Of a stretch of DNA of 64,000 nucleotides, positions 48,134-59,984 are shown one piece after another. How positions within the stretch are numbered: the first letter of the stretch is position 1; each line of letters opens with the position of its first letter. The notes under the pieces are model-generated. The model worked only from the letters and a program-made list of their open reading frames with translations. It had not been told where the DNA came from and did no database searches. The translations under genes and the position numbers were made by a program. The DNA is from Cokeromyces recurvatus (taxonomy: Eukaryota > Mucoromycota > Mucoromycetes > Mucorales > Mucoraceae), in assembly GCF_025118155.1 (NCBI RefSeq), contig NW_026251402.1, positions 496,001 through 560,000 of the forward strand, given 5' to 3'.

Positions 48134-49577
48134 ACCTTATTCTTCGGTTTCCTTTCAATACAAGAAACTCACATCACCTTACCCATACAATAAAATGAAT
48201 AATAAATCAACACCTTTTTTATCTAAAAGGCAGCGAATGATCAGACAACTTAAGCATCATTATAGAAGCATCTTTTTTCTAATATGCTTCATCTTGTTCA
48301 TCATGTATCATACACAAGGTATAATTTCCAACTTTTTAACTTTTGTAAAAATCAAGATGGATAATACTGTGTTTGATCGTGGCTATGTGCCCTGTGGATC
48401 ACTTAGAAAGCAGCCAATGTTATTTGTTCAAGATACTCAGCATGTTCAAGTTGTCTGGGAAATGAATTGTGGAATGTCTAATAAGGAAATGACACTTAGT
48501 TATTGGAATAGGGATGCACCTAATGATAACAAGATAACAATGGGTCCTATCGAACCAAAGGTATTGGATCCATCTCATACACTGTATAGAGCAACGATTG
48601 GACCTATCAAGACAGGAGGACAAATCGACTATATTCTCGAAAGTAAGGAAAGGGATACCCAAAAGAAAAAGATAGTAGCAAGGAACACATTTAATTGGTT
48701 TAATGATATTGAAAATCAACCTATTCGTATTGCGGCTATGGCCGATAATCAATTTGCCATGCTGATATTCTCGTCTTTATTGCGTCAAATCCGAAAACTC
48801 CCTAAGCAGAGCCGACCTCATCTTTTACTCCATGCAGGTGACGCTGTACAGAATTATCATTCATTAAGACAATGGCAGACTGATTTTGCTGGACCTTTAA
48901 GCATGCATGGATTACTTCAAACTATGCCCATGATCTATGCTCATGGTAATCATGATTACGATTTTAGGGGGGAATACATCTATACTCGCAAACCGCAGGA
49001 TAATGGGGCCCCCTGGTTTGCATTCTCTATGGCAAATAATGCCATTCGATTTATCATCTTGGATAGCAATCTGGATTGGGAGTTGCAAGATCAATGGTTA
49101 AAACAGGAAATAGCCTCTGACGATTTCAAAGAAGCTCAATTTCGGATTGTCGTTGTTCATGTCCCTCCCTTTTTGGAGTATTGGGACCCTGAAGCTTGGT
49201 TTCAGCAACGACAGAGTGAATGGGGTGCCTTTATAAAGGATCGATATGTACCTCTCTTTGAGGAAAGTCATGTTGATCTTGTTATTTCAGGACATCAACA
49301 TAACTATGAGAGAGGGGAACGTAATGGCGTTCACTATGCTATCATTGGTGGCGCTGGCGGTGATATCGATTATGAGCAAGTTAAAGATTGGGGCATGTAT
49401 GAGGCAAAATTGTTAGACTTTCATTTTGTCATGCTTGAATTTAACCCACCAGCAGTAAAGGAAACTGACAGTTGGACTTTACAATGGGATACTTTCAACA
49501 GGAATGGACAAAAAGTAGACTCTAAGCTCATATTTTCTCGATTTAACAAAGATAGCAATAGTAATTCGATTTCATGA
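48120..49577 (+). CDS. Membrane-anchored purple-acid-phosphatase-like metallophosphoesterase
   Basis: Single exon, 485 aa from the ATG at 48120 (MDFNEPYSSVSF). A short cytosolic N-terminus precedes one membrane anchor (SIFFLICFILFIMYHTQGII), giving a type II topology. The metallophosphoesterase metal ligands are visible in order: ADNQF (Asp), HAGDAVQNY (GDxxxxY), YAHGNHDYD (GNHD), VVVHVPPF (His) and SGHQHNYER (GHxH). An N-terminal fibronectin-like portion (VPCGSLRKQPM onward) matches the purple acid phosphatase layout. The first motif has DxQ instead of the usual DxG/DxH. The protein probably acts in the secretory pathway or at the cell surface. The substrate is unknown. Confidence 0.88.
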   Translation: MDFNEPYSSVSFQYKKLTSPYPYNKMNNKSTPFLSKRQRMIRQLKHHYRSIFFLICFILFIMYHTQGIISNFLTFVKIKMDNTVFDRGYVPCGSLRKQPMLFVQDTQHVQVVWEMNCGMSNKEMTLSYWNRDAPNDNKITMGPIEPKVLDPSHTLYRATIGPIKTGGQIDYILESKERDTQKKKIVARNTFNWFNDIENQPIRIAAMADNQFAMLIFSSLLRQIRKLPKQSRPHLLLHAGDAVQNYHSLRQWQTDFAGPLSMHGLLQTMPMIYAHGNHDYDFRGEYIYTRKPQDNGAPWFAFSMANNAIRFIILDSNLDWELQDQWLKQEIASDDFKEAQFRIVVVHVPPFLEYWDPEAWFQQRQSEWGAFIKDRYVPLFEESHVDLVISGHQHNYERGERNGVHYAIIGGAGGDIDYEQVKDWGMYEAKLLDFHFVMLEFNPPAVKETDSWTLQWDTFNRNGQKVDSKLIFSRFNKDSNSNSIS

Positions 49578-49739
49578 TGATTGTACATATTATATTCATG
49601 TTATTTAACATACATGTTAGAATAATTTAATAGCAATACATAATAAATATATAAAACTAAACACATATTTTATTTTTATTACTACTGTTCTTGTGAGTAG
49701 AAAAGGAGAGGGAAATAATAATAATAATAAAAGTATTAT

Positions 49740-52700
49740 TTAAAAAAGACCAACAACTTCACCACTTTCATCTAAATCTACATCAAAGAAACATGGACGG
49801 GTAGGTAATCCAGGCTATTCAATATAAAACAAATTAGTTAATTCCAAATATTGCAAAAAAAAAAAAAAAATGTAATTACCATTGTTTGCATAGCGCCAAC
49901 TAAAGGATAGAGGAAGCCAGCACCTGCAGAAGCACGGATATCACGAATTGGAACAGTAAAGCCAGTTGGGACACCTTTAAGTGCAGGATCATGACTAAAA
50001 CTGTATTGAGTCTTGGCCATACAGATAGGAAGATGATCAAAGCCTTGACGAGTATAGGTTTCAATTTTTTCTTTTGCCAAATCACTATATTCAACACCAT
50101 CAGCACCATAGATTTCGCGACAGATACTTTCAATCTTCTTTTCAATTGGGAGATCAAGATCATATAAAAACTTGAAGTGGCTAGGTTGTTCACAAGCATT
50201 AATAACTGCCTTACCAAGATCAATAGCACCAAGACCACCACGAGCCCAATGATCACACGCAACAGCATCAAAGGCACCTGCTTCTAAAGAAACCTTTCGA
50301 ATAAGTTCCATTTCAGCATCTGTATCAGACCTATATAATAATAATAATAATAACAAAAAAAAAAAAGACTTAATATTCTACATTGCACATTACATAATAT
50401 TCAACTTATTTTACGTGAAACGATTAACGGCAACCACAACAGGAACACCAAACTTCTTTGCATTTTGAATATGTTTTGCCAAATTGCAACAACCTTTTTC
50501 AAGGAGTTCCAAATTCTCTTCATTGTAAACATCAGGTAAAGGTTTACCAGCAACAACCTCTGGACCATCGCCATGTGTTTTAAGTGCTCTAACGGTAGCC
50601 ACAATAACGACAGCATTAGGTTGCAAACCAGATACTCTACATTTAATATCAAAGAATTTTTCCATACCCATATCAGCACCAAAGCCAGCTTCAGTAATAA
50701 CATAACCAGGTTCCATATCAGGTCCATCAGAACCGGCTAACTTGAGTGCAATTTTGTCTGCTAAAATAGAAGAGTTACCATGAGCAATATTAGCGAAAGG
50801 ACCTCTAATGAAATAAAATATGAAATGTTATCTATTTGCTTTATATAATAATAATAATAATAAACTACTTACGCATGAACAATAGTAGGGGTACCCTCCA
50901 ATGTTTGCATCAAGTTAGGTTTAATAGCATCTTTCATTAAAACAGTTAATGCACCACCAATACCAAAATCATCAGCAGTAATGGGTTCACCCGATTTAGA
51001 AGAGGCAACTACCATATTACCTAATCTTTCACGCATATCTTTTAAATCGGTTGCTAAAGCAAGAACAGCCATCACCTCACTTGCAACAGTAATATCAAAA
51101 CCTGTTTGACGTTCCATACCCTTTTCAGTAGGTGCTTGACCAATCGTAATCTTACGCAAGAAACGGTCATTCGTATCAATACCACGTTGCCATGTAATCG
51201 TATTAGGATCAATATCTAAACGAACAAAACGTGCAATTTCTTCTTCAGTCAATTCATTAGGATCTGTCTTATGAATACCCAATTTTTGAAGACGTTTCAA
51301 CATAACAGGAGCGAATTTACGGACACCCTTCTTAGCAGGACATAGACGATTGAAAAGAGCTTTATTTGATTGTGTATTCTCGTGGAACATGCGAGCATCA
51401 ATAGCAGCAGCTAATAAGTTATTAGCAGCAGTAACAGCATGAAGATCACCTGTCATATGGAGATTAAATTCATCCATTGGGATGACTTGAGAATATCCAC
51501 CACCTGCAGCACCACCTTTAATACCGAAAGTTGGACCTTGAGAAGGTTGACGAACACAAGCAAAAGCAGACTTTTTCAAATGAGCACATAGTGCTTGAAC
51601 AAGACCAATAGTTGTGGTTGATTTACCTTCACCCAATGGTGTAGGTGTAATACTTTCCATATTAATTAGAATTTTTTAAAATAATTATAAAAACAGTATT
51701 TTTTTTTTTTTTACTTACCCAGTAACAACAATATAACGGCCATCTTTACGATGATTAAGTCTGTTCAATACATCAAGTTTAATCTTGGCCTTTGAAGTAC
51801 CATAAAGTTCATACTAGATTTATAAATAAGTTCATTATACATTCTATCTATAAATCACGTTTTTTTTTAAAAAAAAATATATACACATATATACCTCGCT
51901 TGAATTCAAGCCAATTTCTTTACAAAGTTCAGCAATGTCCTTAGGAGTTTGAGCTTTGGCGATTTCGATATCAGAAGGAACAGGTGTTTTCAAATCTAAT
52001 TCAAGAGCAGAAACATCTCTTTTACGGCTTAATGTCAAGAATCGTTCGGCACTGATAGCTGTATTTTGCATTAACATGGCTACTGTCATCGGTCCAACTC
52101 CTCCAGGAACAGGTGTAATAAATGAAGCAACTTCTTTAGCCTTTTCAAACTCAACATCACCTACCCAGCGAATACCCGATTTCTTTGTAGAATCTAAATA
52201 AAGTTCAAACTTTATTAGGAAAAAAAAAATAAAAATAAAGTGTCTAACGAAATTTTTTCAAGTATTTACCTTCTACAGCATTAGTTCCGACATCAATTAC
52301 TACAGCACCAGGCTTAATCCAATCTCCTTTAATAATCTCGGCATTACCTACAGCAGCAACTACAATATCAGCTTGTTTAACCTTAAAAAAATATATATAT
52401 GTATATCAGTTCTACTACTTTCTATAAAAAAAAAATACATACAATAGCTTCAATATCGTCTGTTTTTGAATGACAAAGTGTAACAGTTGCATTTTCAGCT
52501 GTTAATAAAGTTGCAACGGGAGAACCAACAATATCACTACGACCAATAACAGCAGCCTTTTTACCCACCATATTAATACCAGTCGATTTTAATAAATGAA
52601 TAATGCCTTTAGGAGTACAGGGTAGAAACAAAGGTGTTGAATTTCTCTTTGCCATATTTCCAATATTAACAGCATGAAAACTAATTGCATTATGCAAGTA

Positions 52701-53418
52701 TTATAAAATGAATAAGAAAACAAGAAAACAAAAAACAAAAAAAAATATGTTTACCCATCCACATCTTTTTGATAATCAATAGCTTCAATGACAGCAGTTT
52801 CACTAATATGAGAAGGTAATGGCATTTGAACAAGAATACCATGAACTCTATAATCGTTATTAAGTTCCTTTACTCTTCTTAAAAGTTCAGCTTGTGAAAT
52901 AGTTTCAGGTAATTTTTCCATAGTTATCGAAATACCAGTCTATATATATATATATATATATAAAGAGAAAAACAAATGCATATACATATACATATGCAAT
53001 TTATTTTAATATAAATACTCGTTGAAACCTTGTTATTACAAACCTCTTTAGCAGCTTTATCTTTCATTTTAACATAGATGGAAGAGTCTTCTCGGGAACC
53101 CACTTGAATCATGGCCAAGTGAGGATCAAAATGGGGGTATTTTTCTTTAATGGAGATAATCTTTTGTTTTACTTCATTACGAACAGCTCTATATACATAT
53201 ATATATATTTTTATAAGGGGTGGGAAGGAACCAAGATAGAAATAGTTAGTATGTACAGAATAAATAACTTGTCTATATTGTCTTGCTTTTTTCTTTATCA
53301 AGGGTATACTTTACTGTGCAATTGCTTTCCCATCAATAAGAGTTGCAGTCATTGTACTATATGAGTGTCTCGATAAAAATAAAGAAGTGAAACGAGAACG
53401 CGAAACAGCTGAGAACAT
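49740..53418 (-). CDS. ADE3: Trifunctional C1-tetrahydrofolate synthase
   Basis: Eleven exons: 53418-53315, 53188-53044, 52939-52755, 52680-52443, 52381-52270, 52193-51895, 51813-51719, 51652-50873, 50804-50415, 50330-49880, 49814-49740; 957 aa, all in phase. Residues ~24-330 form the methylene-THF dehydrogenase/cyclohydrolase ([12 protein letters not shown] with catalytic Lys, [13 protein letters not shown] site, [19 protein letters not shown]). Residues ~340-957 form formyl-THF synthetase ([21 protein letters not shown]-loop, [18 protein letters not shown]). It interconverts one-carbon folates for purine, thymidylate and Met synthesis. The first 22 residues ([20 protein letters not shown]) are Arg/Ser-rich and look like a mitochondrial presequence. 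A second in-frame ATG at 53352 could give a cytosolic form. Confidence 0.95.
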
Positions 53419-54815
53419 TTTATTTTTAAAATAAATAAATAGATAAAAAAAAAAAAAAAAATCCTCCGGTGTGTGTGTGTGTGTGACAATCAAGTGAAGA
53501 TTATTAAGGATAATATCTAAACAAAAAGGCTGTTGATTAGATATTTCGAAAGCCGAATCATCAAAATAGATCTATGATTGATTACAGTCGAAGTCCGAAG
53601 AGGAAGCTGCCATCTCAAGAAAAAAAAAAAAAGAAATCTAGTCGACATTTATGTCGTTTTATTATTTCAGGTACTATTATTAATTCTGGATAAAATTTTG
53701 TAATTCGATATCTTTTGTAATTAAATGGAGTTTTGTCGAGAATCATTAACTTGAATAGTCCTTAAAATATATACAAGTATATGCGTATGTGTATAGGAAA
53801 TACGAAAAAGATTAATTTCTTTTAATGATAGATATTCTATCATATGGATGAAGCTCTGTACTTGCTGTAATATATTTTAGTTCATAATAGGTATTCGAAT
53901 AGTTAATACATGTAAAATGCGTTCACTTACGTTCATAAAGATACTCATTTCTGATAGTAAACCCATTTATAAAAAGTAGAATTAAACATTGTATTTTTTT
54001 ATTTATTCAAGGGGTTAAAATAGCAGATAGGCATGTGCCTGATACATACTATTACATATGAAACAAATCTTATTTCAGATACAATATTCTTACAATAAGT
54101 ATCCTTTTTCTTAATGTACTTTCTAACTAAGCTGTCTATTTTGATATATAGTATATGTATTGTTTTCATAATATGAATATAATTATCAAGGTTAGAAAGA
54201 GACCTACAAGCAATTTTTTTTGTCTTTATATAATAATAAAAACTTATTAAATACTATTTATTTTATCATGTTAGAATGAATATGTGAAGCTGAATATGGG
54301 GGATGTGTTATCTCTTTAACGTTTATTGTAGGTATAGAAGGAATCTAATTTACATAGAGAATATCTTTCTTTATATTGTATCAATACAATACTGTCTATG
54401 CAATCTTATTTAACTTTTAGGGGGGGGGAAACAAAAGGTAAGGTAGAAATAGCAGTCAAAGCATACAAAAAACGCTTTATTTATCTTCTTTCACCTTTTT
54501 TTTTTTTCTAAGATGATAAATAGAGAGAGAGGGAAAGAAAAAAGGAATAAATTTTCATTTGAATAGAAGGTAAACTAAAATTGATTAAAGATGTTTTATA
54601 TAATAAAGTAACAAGATGATTGAAACAAGTGTATTACTTTTAATTCTTTATACCTAGTTTGTAAGTAAAATTTTACGAATTTATGCTAATCAGGCTGTTT
54701 CCATGGTAAAATTGAATATTTTTACATGACTCTCTTCCCGCCCCCCACCCCTTTTTATTTATTCATTATTTATTTTATTTATTTATTTTATCTTTTTTCA
54801 TCTTATAGAAGAAAA
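53419..54815. promoter_or_regulatory. 1.4-kb divergent spacer, C1-THF synthase / TOE1
   Basis: It contains a (GT)n run at 53470-53483 and a G-run of nine at 54420-54428. A 38-codon frame from 53574 (MIDYSRSPKRKLPSQEKKKK) ends quickly and has no support. A possible 5' UTR intron of TOE1 ends with TTATAG at 54802-54807. Nothing else was recognised. Confidence 0.4.
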
Positions 54816-56405
54816 ATGAAAATACCTTCTAGTGCATACATATCAACTTATAATGACGTGACAAAAGATAATCTCGAGTCGTATTTTTTAGACTTTTTAC
54901 CTAAGCTTAAAAAGGCTTCTCATATGGCCATCGATTTTGAATTTACAGGACTTGCTAGACCTAGATCAACCGACATGAATCATCGCTATTTAACCATGAA
55001 AAAAGTGATTGAAGAGCATTCTATTGTATCTTTTGGAGTTTCAATCATGAAAAGAATCGATGCTGATGATGAAAAGAATGAACTTGATGATGATTGTAAC
55101 AATTCTAGTAATGGCAATAAAAAATTTTCTTCATCTCAACCCATTATAACATCTGACTATGCGACCATCGAGAGAAAAAACAATGAATCGGAAAAAGCAT
55201 GTTCTTTAAATGATACTTGTATAACAAAATCAGTACCGATAGCAGAAGAACCCAAACATAGTCAAACATATGAATGCGACAACTATAATTTTTTAACATT
55301 AAAGGAGGGTCCTTTATTGTTTAGTACAGGCAACGCTCAATTTCTTGCAGAATCTGGATTTAGTTTTGATAAACTAATTCATGAGGGCATTCCTTTCATC
55401 CCTCCAGGAGACGTTATTAGAAGAGAGAATGAAAGAGAAGAATCGAATGATACTATGACGGGCGTTGTTGCGACAACGACTGTTAGAGATACGAAATTAT
55501 TCCAATTATGGAAAGCCATCTTAGGCATATTAAAATATAACAATATACCTTTAATATTACATAATGGTTTACATGATCTTATGTATCTATATCATAGTTT
55601 TATTGGTAAACTGCCTAATACACTTTCAGGCTTTATTCATAGTATTTCGAATCATTTCCCTTCAGGGATTTATGATACAAAATATCTAGCCTATGAATTA
55701 AATTTCAATGCCACTTTTTTATCGTATGTGTTCGCAAAGGCAGACCGTTTAAGACAAAATCGATTTATGAAGAGTACTAAAGAAGAGCCTTATTTTGAAG
55801 TGATTGTAAATAAGCCCATTGAACCCATAAGATTAACAAAATCCGTATCTTCTTCCAACACTAATAATATAGTACCGACTGCTACAATTACCATTACAAA
55901 TTCTCAAAAGAAAAGAAAGGGATCAATTGATTCTTTACCCACTACCTTTAATAAGAAGAACAACAAGAAAAAAATAAAGAATAGTACTATCTGTAAATCA
56001 TACGCTGTAAGTACCCCTATTTAAACCAAAATCAAAGAAATAGAGAGTATTCAGGTAGAATATGACTTTATATTATAGGCAAAAGGGTGGTGTGAGCTTG
56101 AAAAGACAGGTCATTCAGAACATCATAAATATAGTAAACTTCATGACATTCAGTATGTATTAGACTGGGAAATGGGAAATTCAGAATACCCTCAAGTCTA
56201 TACTTCTAATCTCAAACAAGGAAATACGATAGAAGGTGCCCATTCTGCTCATTTTGATGCCTATATGACTGCATTTTCTTTTTGTTATTTCATACATACA
56301 ATTCCATCAGATACTTTAAAAGAAAGTATAAACAAGATCAAGCTTGATTTTATGCCATATCCATTAAGATTTCCTTTAAAAATAAATGAATCCAACAAAT
56401 CATAA
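54816..56405 (+). CDS. TOE1: TOE1/CAF1-family DEDDh 3' exoribonuclease
   Basis: Two exons: 54816-56006 and 56079-56405; 505 aa. I chose the ATG at 54816 because the upstream in-frame residues are a Phe/Tyr run from a T-rich leader. The DEDD-family catalytic acids are seen in MAIDFEFTGLA (Asp, Glu), LILHNGLHDLMYLYHSF (Asp) and GAHSAHFDAYMTAF (His-x4-Asp). LSGFIHSISNHFPSGIYDTK is characteristic of TOE1, which trims A-tails and extensions from snRNA 3' ends in nuclear bodies. A Ser/Asn-rich insert separates the first and second parts. The CCCH finger (ICKSYAAKGWCELEKTGHSE then H) has Gly where the third Cys should be. PARN-like relatives are the alternative family. Confidence 0.85.
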
Positions 56406-56509
56406 TTCTGCATTATATCCTCTTTTTTCATCATATTCATTAAAGCATTTTTTTTTCTTACAATTTATTTATGTATGTTGTATATGTATAAGCATTGTTT
56501 ATGTAACAT

Positions 56510-56782
56510 TTAAATAGGTCCACTACCACCAGGTATCAGCTATATAAATAAATAAATAAATAAAATGAATACTAGAGACTTTACGTTTTTAACTAATTTC
56601 TAAATTATAAACTCACAGCACAAATATTGTTTCCATTTAACAAGATTTGTTCTAATTTTTGTGTTTTATAACCCTCCTTTGTATTTTCACTAAATTTATA
56701 ATTCAATGTCAAGTTAAAATGTAAATAAAAATTAAAATAAAATAAAAGCTTACTATTCTGTCACATCTTCCAAAACCATGTC

Positions 56783-56817
<35 letters not shown>

Positions 56818-57132
56818 AAATGATTAGTTAAAATATAACACTATTATTATTTTTTTCAAGCAAAAATAAAATAAACTAAAAAACGCGTTCCTTGTATTAA
56901 ATACTTACTAACATAATCGTCGAAACCTAATAATTTGCCTGTAAATTCTTTTTCATTTTTCATGACAACCCAAATTCTGGATCCAATACATTTATCAATT
57001 AATTCTAATCAAATAAAATAAAGAAGCATTAGTAATATTCTCTTTGACATGTATATTCCCTAAAATACAATGAAGGAAAAAAAAATAAAAGAATCACATT
57101 TTACCTAAAGGTAGTAATTGTGATGTTGCCAT
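56510..57132 (-). CDS. LSM5: U6 snRNA-associated Sm-like protein LSm5
   Basis: Five small exons: 57132-57105, 57004-56909, 56781-56754, 56689-56617, 56539-56510; 84 aa, the normal family length. Spliced text: MATSQLLPLELIDKCIGSRI, then WVVMKNEKEFTGKLLGFDDY, then VNMVLEDVTEYENTKEG. The Sm2 motif is LNGNNICALIPGG. LSm5 is part of the nuclear LSm2-8 ring, which binds the U6 3' end, and of the cytoplasmic LSm1-7 ring, which drives mRNA decapping and decay. Two of the exons are only 28 nt, so automatic gene finders may miss this gene. It converges with TOE1, 104 bp between stops. Confidence 0.95.
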
Positions 57133-57594
57133 TTCTGTAAATTATATGAATGAATAATAATAAGAAAAAAAAAAATAAAATAAAATAAAATAACAGAGAT
57201 AAATAAACAGAACGAATTGAAAAGTTGAGTTTTAAATGTTAACCTTTATATGCTTCAAGTTCATCACTAGAATGTTAGTCATCATTGCTGTTTTTCTTTA
57301 AATTTAAGCTATGATTTTCACACAAGTTCCTTTGAGCCCACTTACTAATTTATTTATTTAAAAGAAGAAGGCTTCTTTTTTTTTTTTTTCTTTAATTGTC
57401 TTTCAAATGATAACAGCCATTTCGTTTATTTGAAATGAATGGTTAGTACTACTATGGAACAAATAAGTCTATTATAATAATAAGATAGATTTATATAGCC
57501 AAAATGAAATTTGGATAAATTGTATGCTTTCAAGAGAAAATAATAAATTAAATAAAGAGAGAGCGAGCGAGTATTTTATGTATGACTATAGATA
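57133..57594. other. LSM5 upstream region / transporter 3' flank
   Basis: AT-rich spacer containing the LSM5 promoter and the 3' UTR of the next minus-strand gene. It has an (AAAAT)n patch at 57167-57192 and a T-run near 57375-57390. No gene was seen. Confidence 0.5.
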
Positions 57595-59913
57595 TTAAGC
57601 AGGGCATCTTGAGATAGGCGCACTATCCTTTGAATCTTTAGACCATAAAGCAAGAGTAATACTTGTGGTATATGTCATTGAAATGATACCAAAAATAATA
57701 ATGGCTATATCAATTGTCTTTTGTCTCCAAGATTTAGCAATCGCTTTTAAATGGAAAAGAGGAGGAAATAAGAAACAAAGAGGTACACAACACAGGGATC
57801 CAACTAAGGACACAAATTTATCCAAATCACCAGATCCTCCAATAGCAATAATCGCACATAATAAAACTGCAACAAATCTAAAAACGTTCTTTTGCCATTT
57901 CACCATTGTATTGTATTTTCCAGAACGAGTAAATAATCCATTTTCGACAATACGAATAGCAGGGAATAATTGAAGAGGAATAGATAGACAAATAGCTAAT
58001 GCATATAACCCTTGAACTGTATTCACGATAGCTGTACCTGGCATATTTAATAAAATCACTGTCTGTACTTGACTACCAAATGCCAAGTAAGAAATAAATC
58101 CGACCGATAAAAAGATACCCGTAATAAAAAGCATTGTACCTGATAAGACCTTTGGAAACTTTTCCGGTTCAGCCATCGATTCAGTAATAGGGATCACTAT
58201 ACATACATAATCAAAAGCATTAATTTTAAGATGCATAGAATGGTGTTATTTTTTGTTTACCTAAACCAACTCCTTCATATGTGAATACAGCAGTACCAAT
58301 AAACATTGGAAATGATTTATAATTGATCACCCATTCCACGTCAGCGATCCCCTGACTAGATAGTGTCAAGAAATCATAATAATATAAATAGACTAGCCCA
58401 ATCAATATAAAGAGGTCAGCAATTAAAGCAAAGGATGATAACTTTTGAATCTTTCGAATCATTGCAAGTGGTACGAAAATAAGAATCTGAGCAAGAATAA
58501 GATAGGATAAAGAAATTCTGAGATCACATTGGGATACAGACTCAATTAGAGCTTGTACATTTTGGGCTACAAATACCATATATGCACAAACAAAACCGAT
58601 CTATAATCATCATTCGTTATATGGAAAATAATCATAATAAATATATATTTATATACCTGAGAAACTGTAATAGCAAATAATACGGCAAAGCGCATCCCTT
58701 TGCCAAATAAGACACCACCGATATCACCAAATGAAACAGGTATTTTATTCCTTGTCTCAACTAATAGTAAAAATGTATATAATGAAATAATCGCTATTGC
58801 TGCTAATAAACCTGTAGAAAACAAGAGTCCACCATTATAAAAACTAAACAATAGAAATAAGTTTATTAATCATATAATTCTTACTTTTCCCACTCTGTAA
58901 CGTATCCTGCTCTCCTCTCCTCTCCTCTCCTCTCCTTTTTTTTTTTTTTTTTTTTTTTTAGTTACTTACGCTTTAGGTAAAAACATAACACCAGTACCAA
59001 CAAATGATTTTAAGAGTAAGAATACAGCCTTTGCAGGCGTTGCGGTCCCTTGAACAGCATTCGCTTGTGCTTTCCGAATCAGGGGTGACTCCTCATCTTC
59101 TCCTTCGGAAGAAGAACTTCTTCTTTTTCTTCTTCTTATACCACCTGCTTCTTCATCCTCTATTAAATCATCATCATCATCATCTTCTTCCTCTTCTTCA
59201 TCATCACTTAAATCTTCACCACCAAAATGGCCATAAAGAGCCAAAAAGTCAACAAATGTTCGAGTCATCCAGTGAGGAGGATTTCTTCCTTGTCGTGTAG
59301 CTCTGTCAACGACAAAATGTCGTCTAAAACCTCCTGGATCCTTTAATCTAGCCAAAGTAGGGTCGATAGGGCCACTACGAGGGACAAAAAAGGACTGTGA
59401 TCGTTGACGCTTTGCCATGTGTTCATTCTCAACATCTTCAGCCCATTTATAAATGTCGTGGGTAATAGCACCACCTGGTAGTTGATGAACACTCCATAAG
59501 TTGGAACTATTACCTTGGTCTTCTTCATTTGTAATAGACTGATGAATAGAAGTACTATGAAAAGAAGGGGATGGTGATGAATCAACAAGATGTCGTTTGA
59601 CAATATTGGCTACTTTGTTATCAGGAAGATCGACACTGACTGTATGATCTTCTGGATTAAAAGTAGCAGTAGATAAGGGTCGAATAAGAGTGTTACTATT
59701 CGTTGTTAAGATATTATCTATATCTGCCGAACCATAGCTTTGATGAGAACGAATACTTTTAGGAGAAGACCCATAAATTCTGGGAATGGGTGTAGTGCTT
59801 AAGCGAGCAATTGAAGCAGCTCGATCCACTGAGCTTGATAAAGAAGATTCATTAATATATGAACTTACTTCCTTATACCCTTGTTTTGCATTTACTGGTA
59901 ATGGGGAAGTCAT
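57595..59913 (-). CDS. Vacuolar-type amino acid transporter (AAAP family, AVT3-like)
   Basis: Four exons: 59913-58970, 58843-58657, 58600-58261, 58196-57595; 690 aa. A long hydrophilic N-terminus of about 290 residues (Ser-rich, then acidic, DDEEEEEDDDDDDLIEDEEA) leads into the transporter core. The core starts with the family signature LLLKSFVGTGVMFLPKAFYN and has about eleven membrane helices. Others include LLFSTGLLAAIAIISLYTFL, LIADLFILIGLVYLYYYDFL, GTAVFTYEGVG and LLNMPGTAIVNTVQGLYALA. AVT3/AVT4-type proteins export neutral amino acids from the vacuole; the long N-terminal extension is typical of that group. The plant ANT/PAT-like group is the alternative. Confidence 0.9.
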
Positions 59914-59941
59914 TACTCTATAAATTTAATAATAACAATTG

Positions 59942-59984
<43 letters not shown>

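Noticed and set aside
54726..54815. Upstream in-frame ATG of TOE1
   Set aside because: The 30 added residues are a Phe/Tyr/Leu run from a T-rich leader, and a likely intron end (TTATAG) lies in it.
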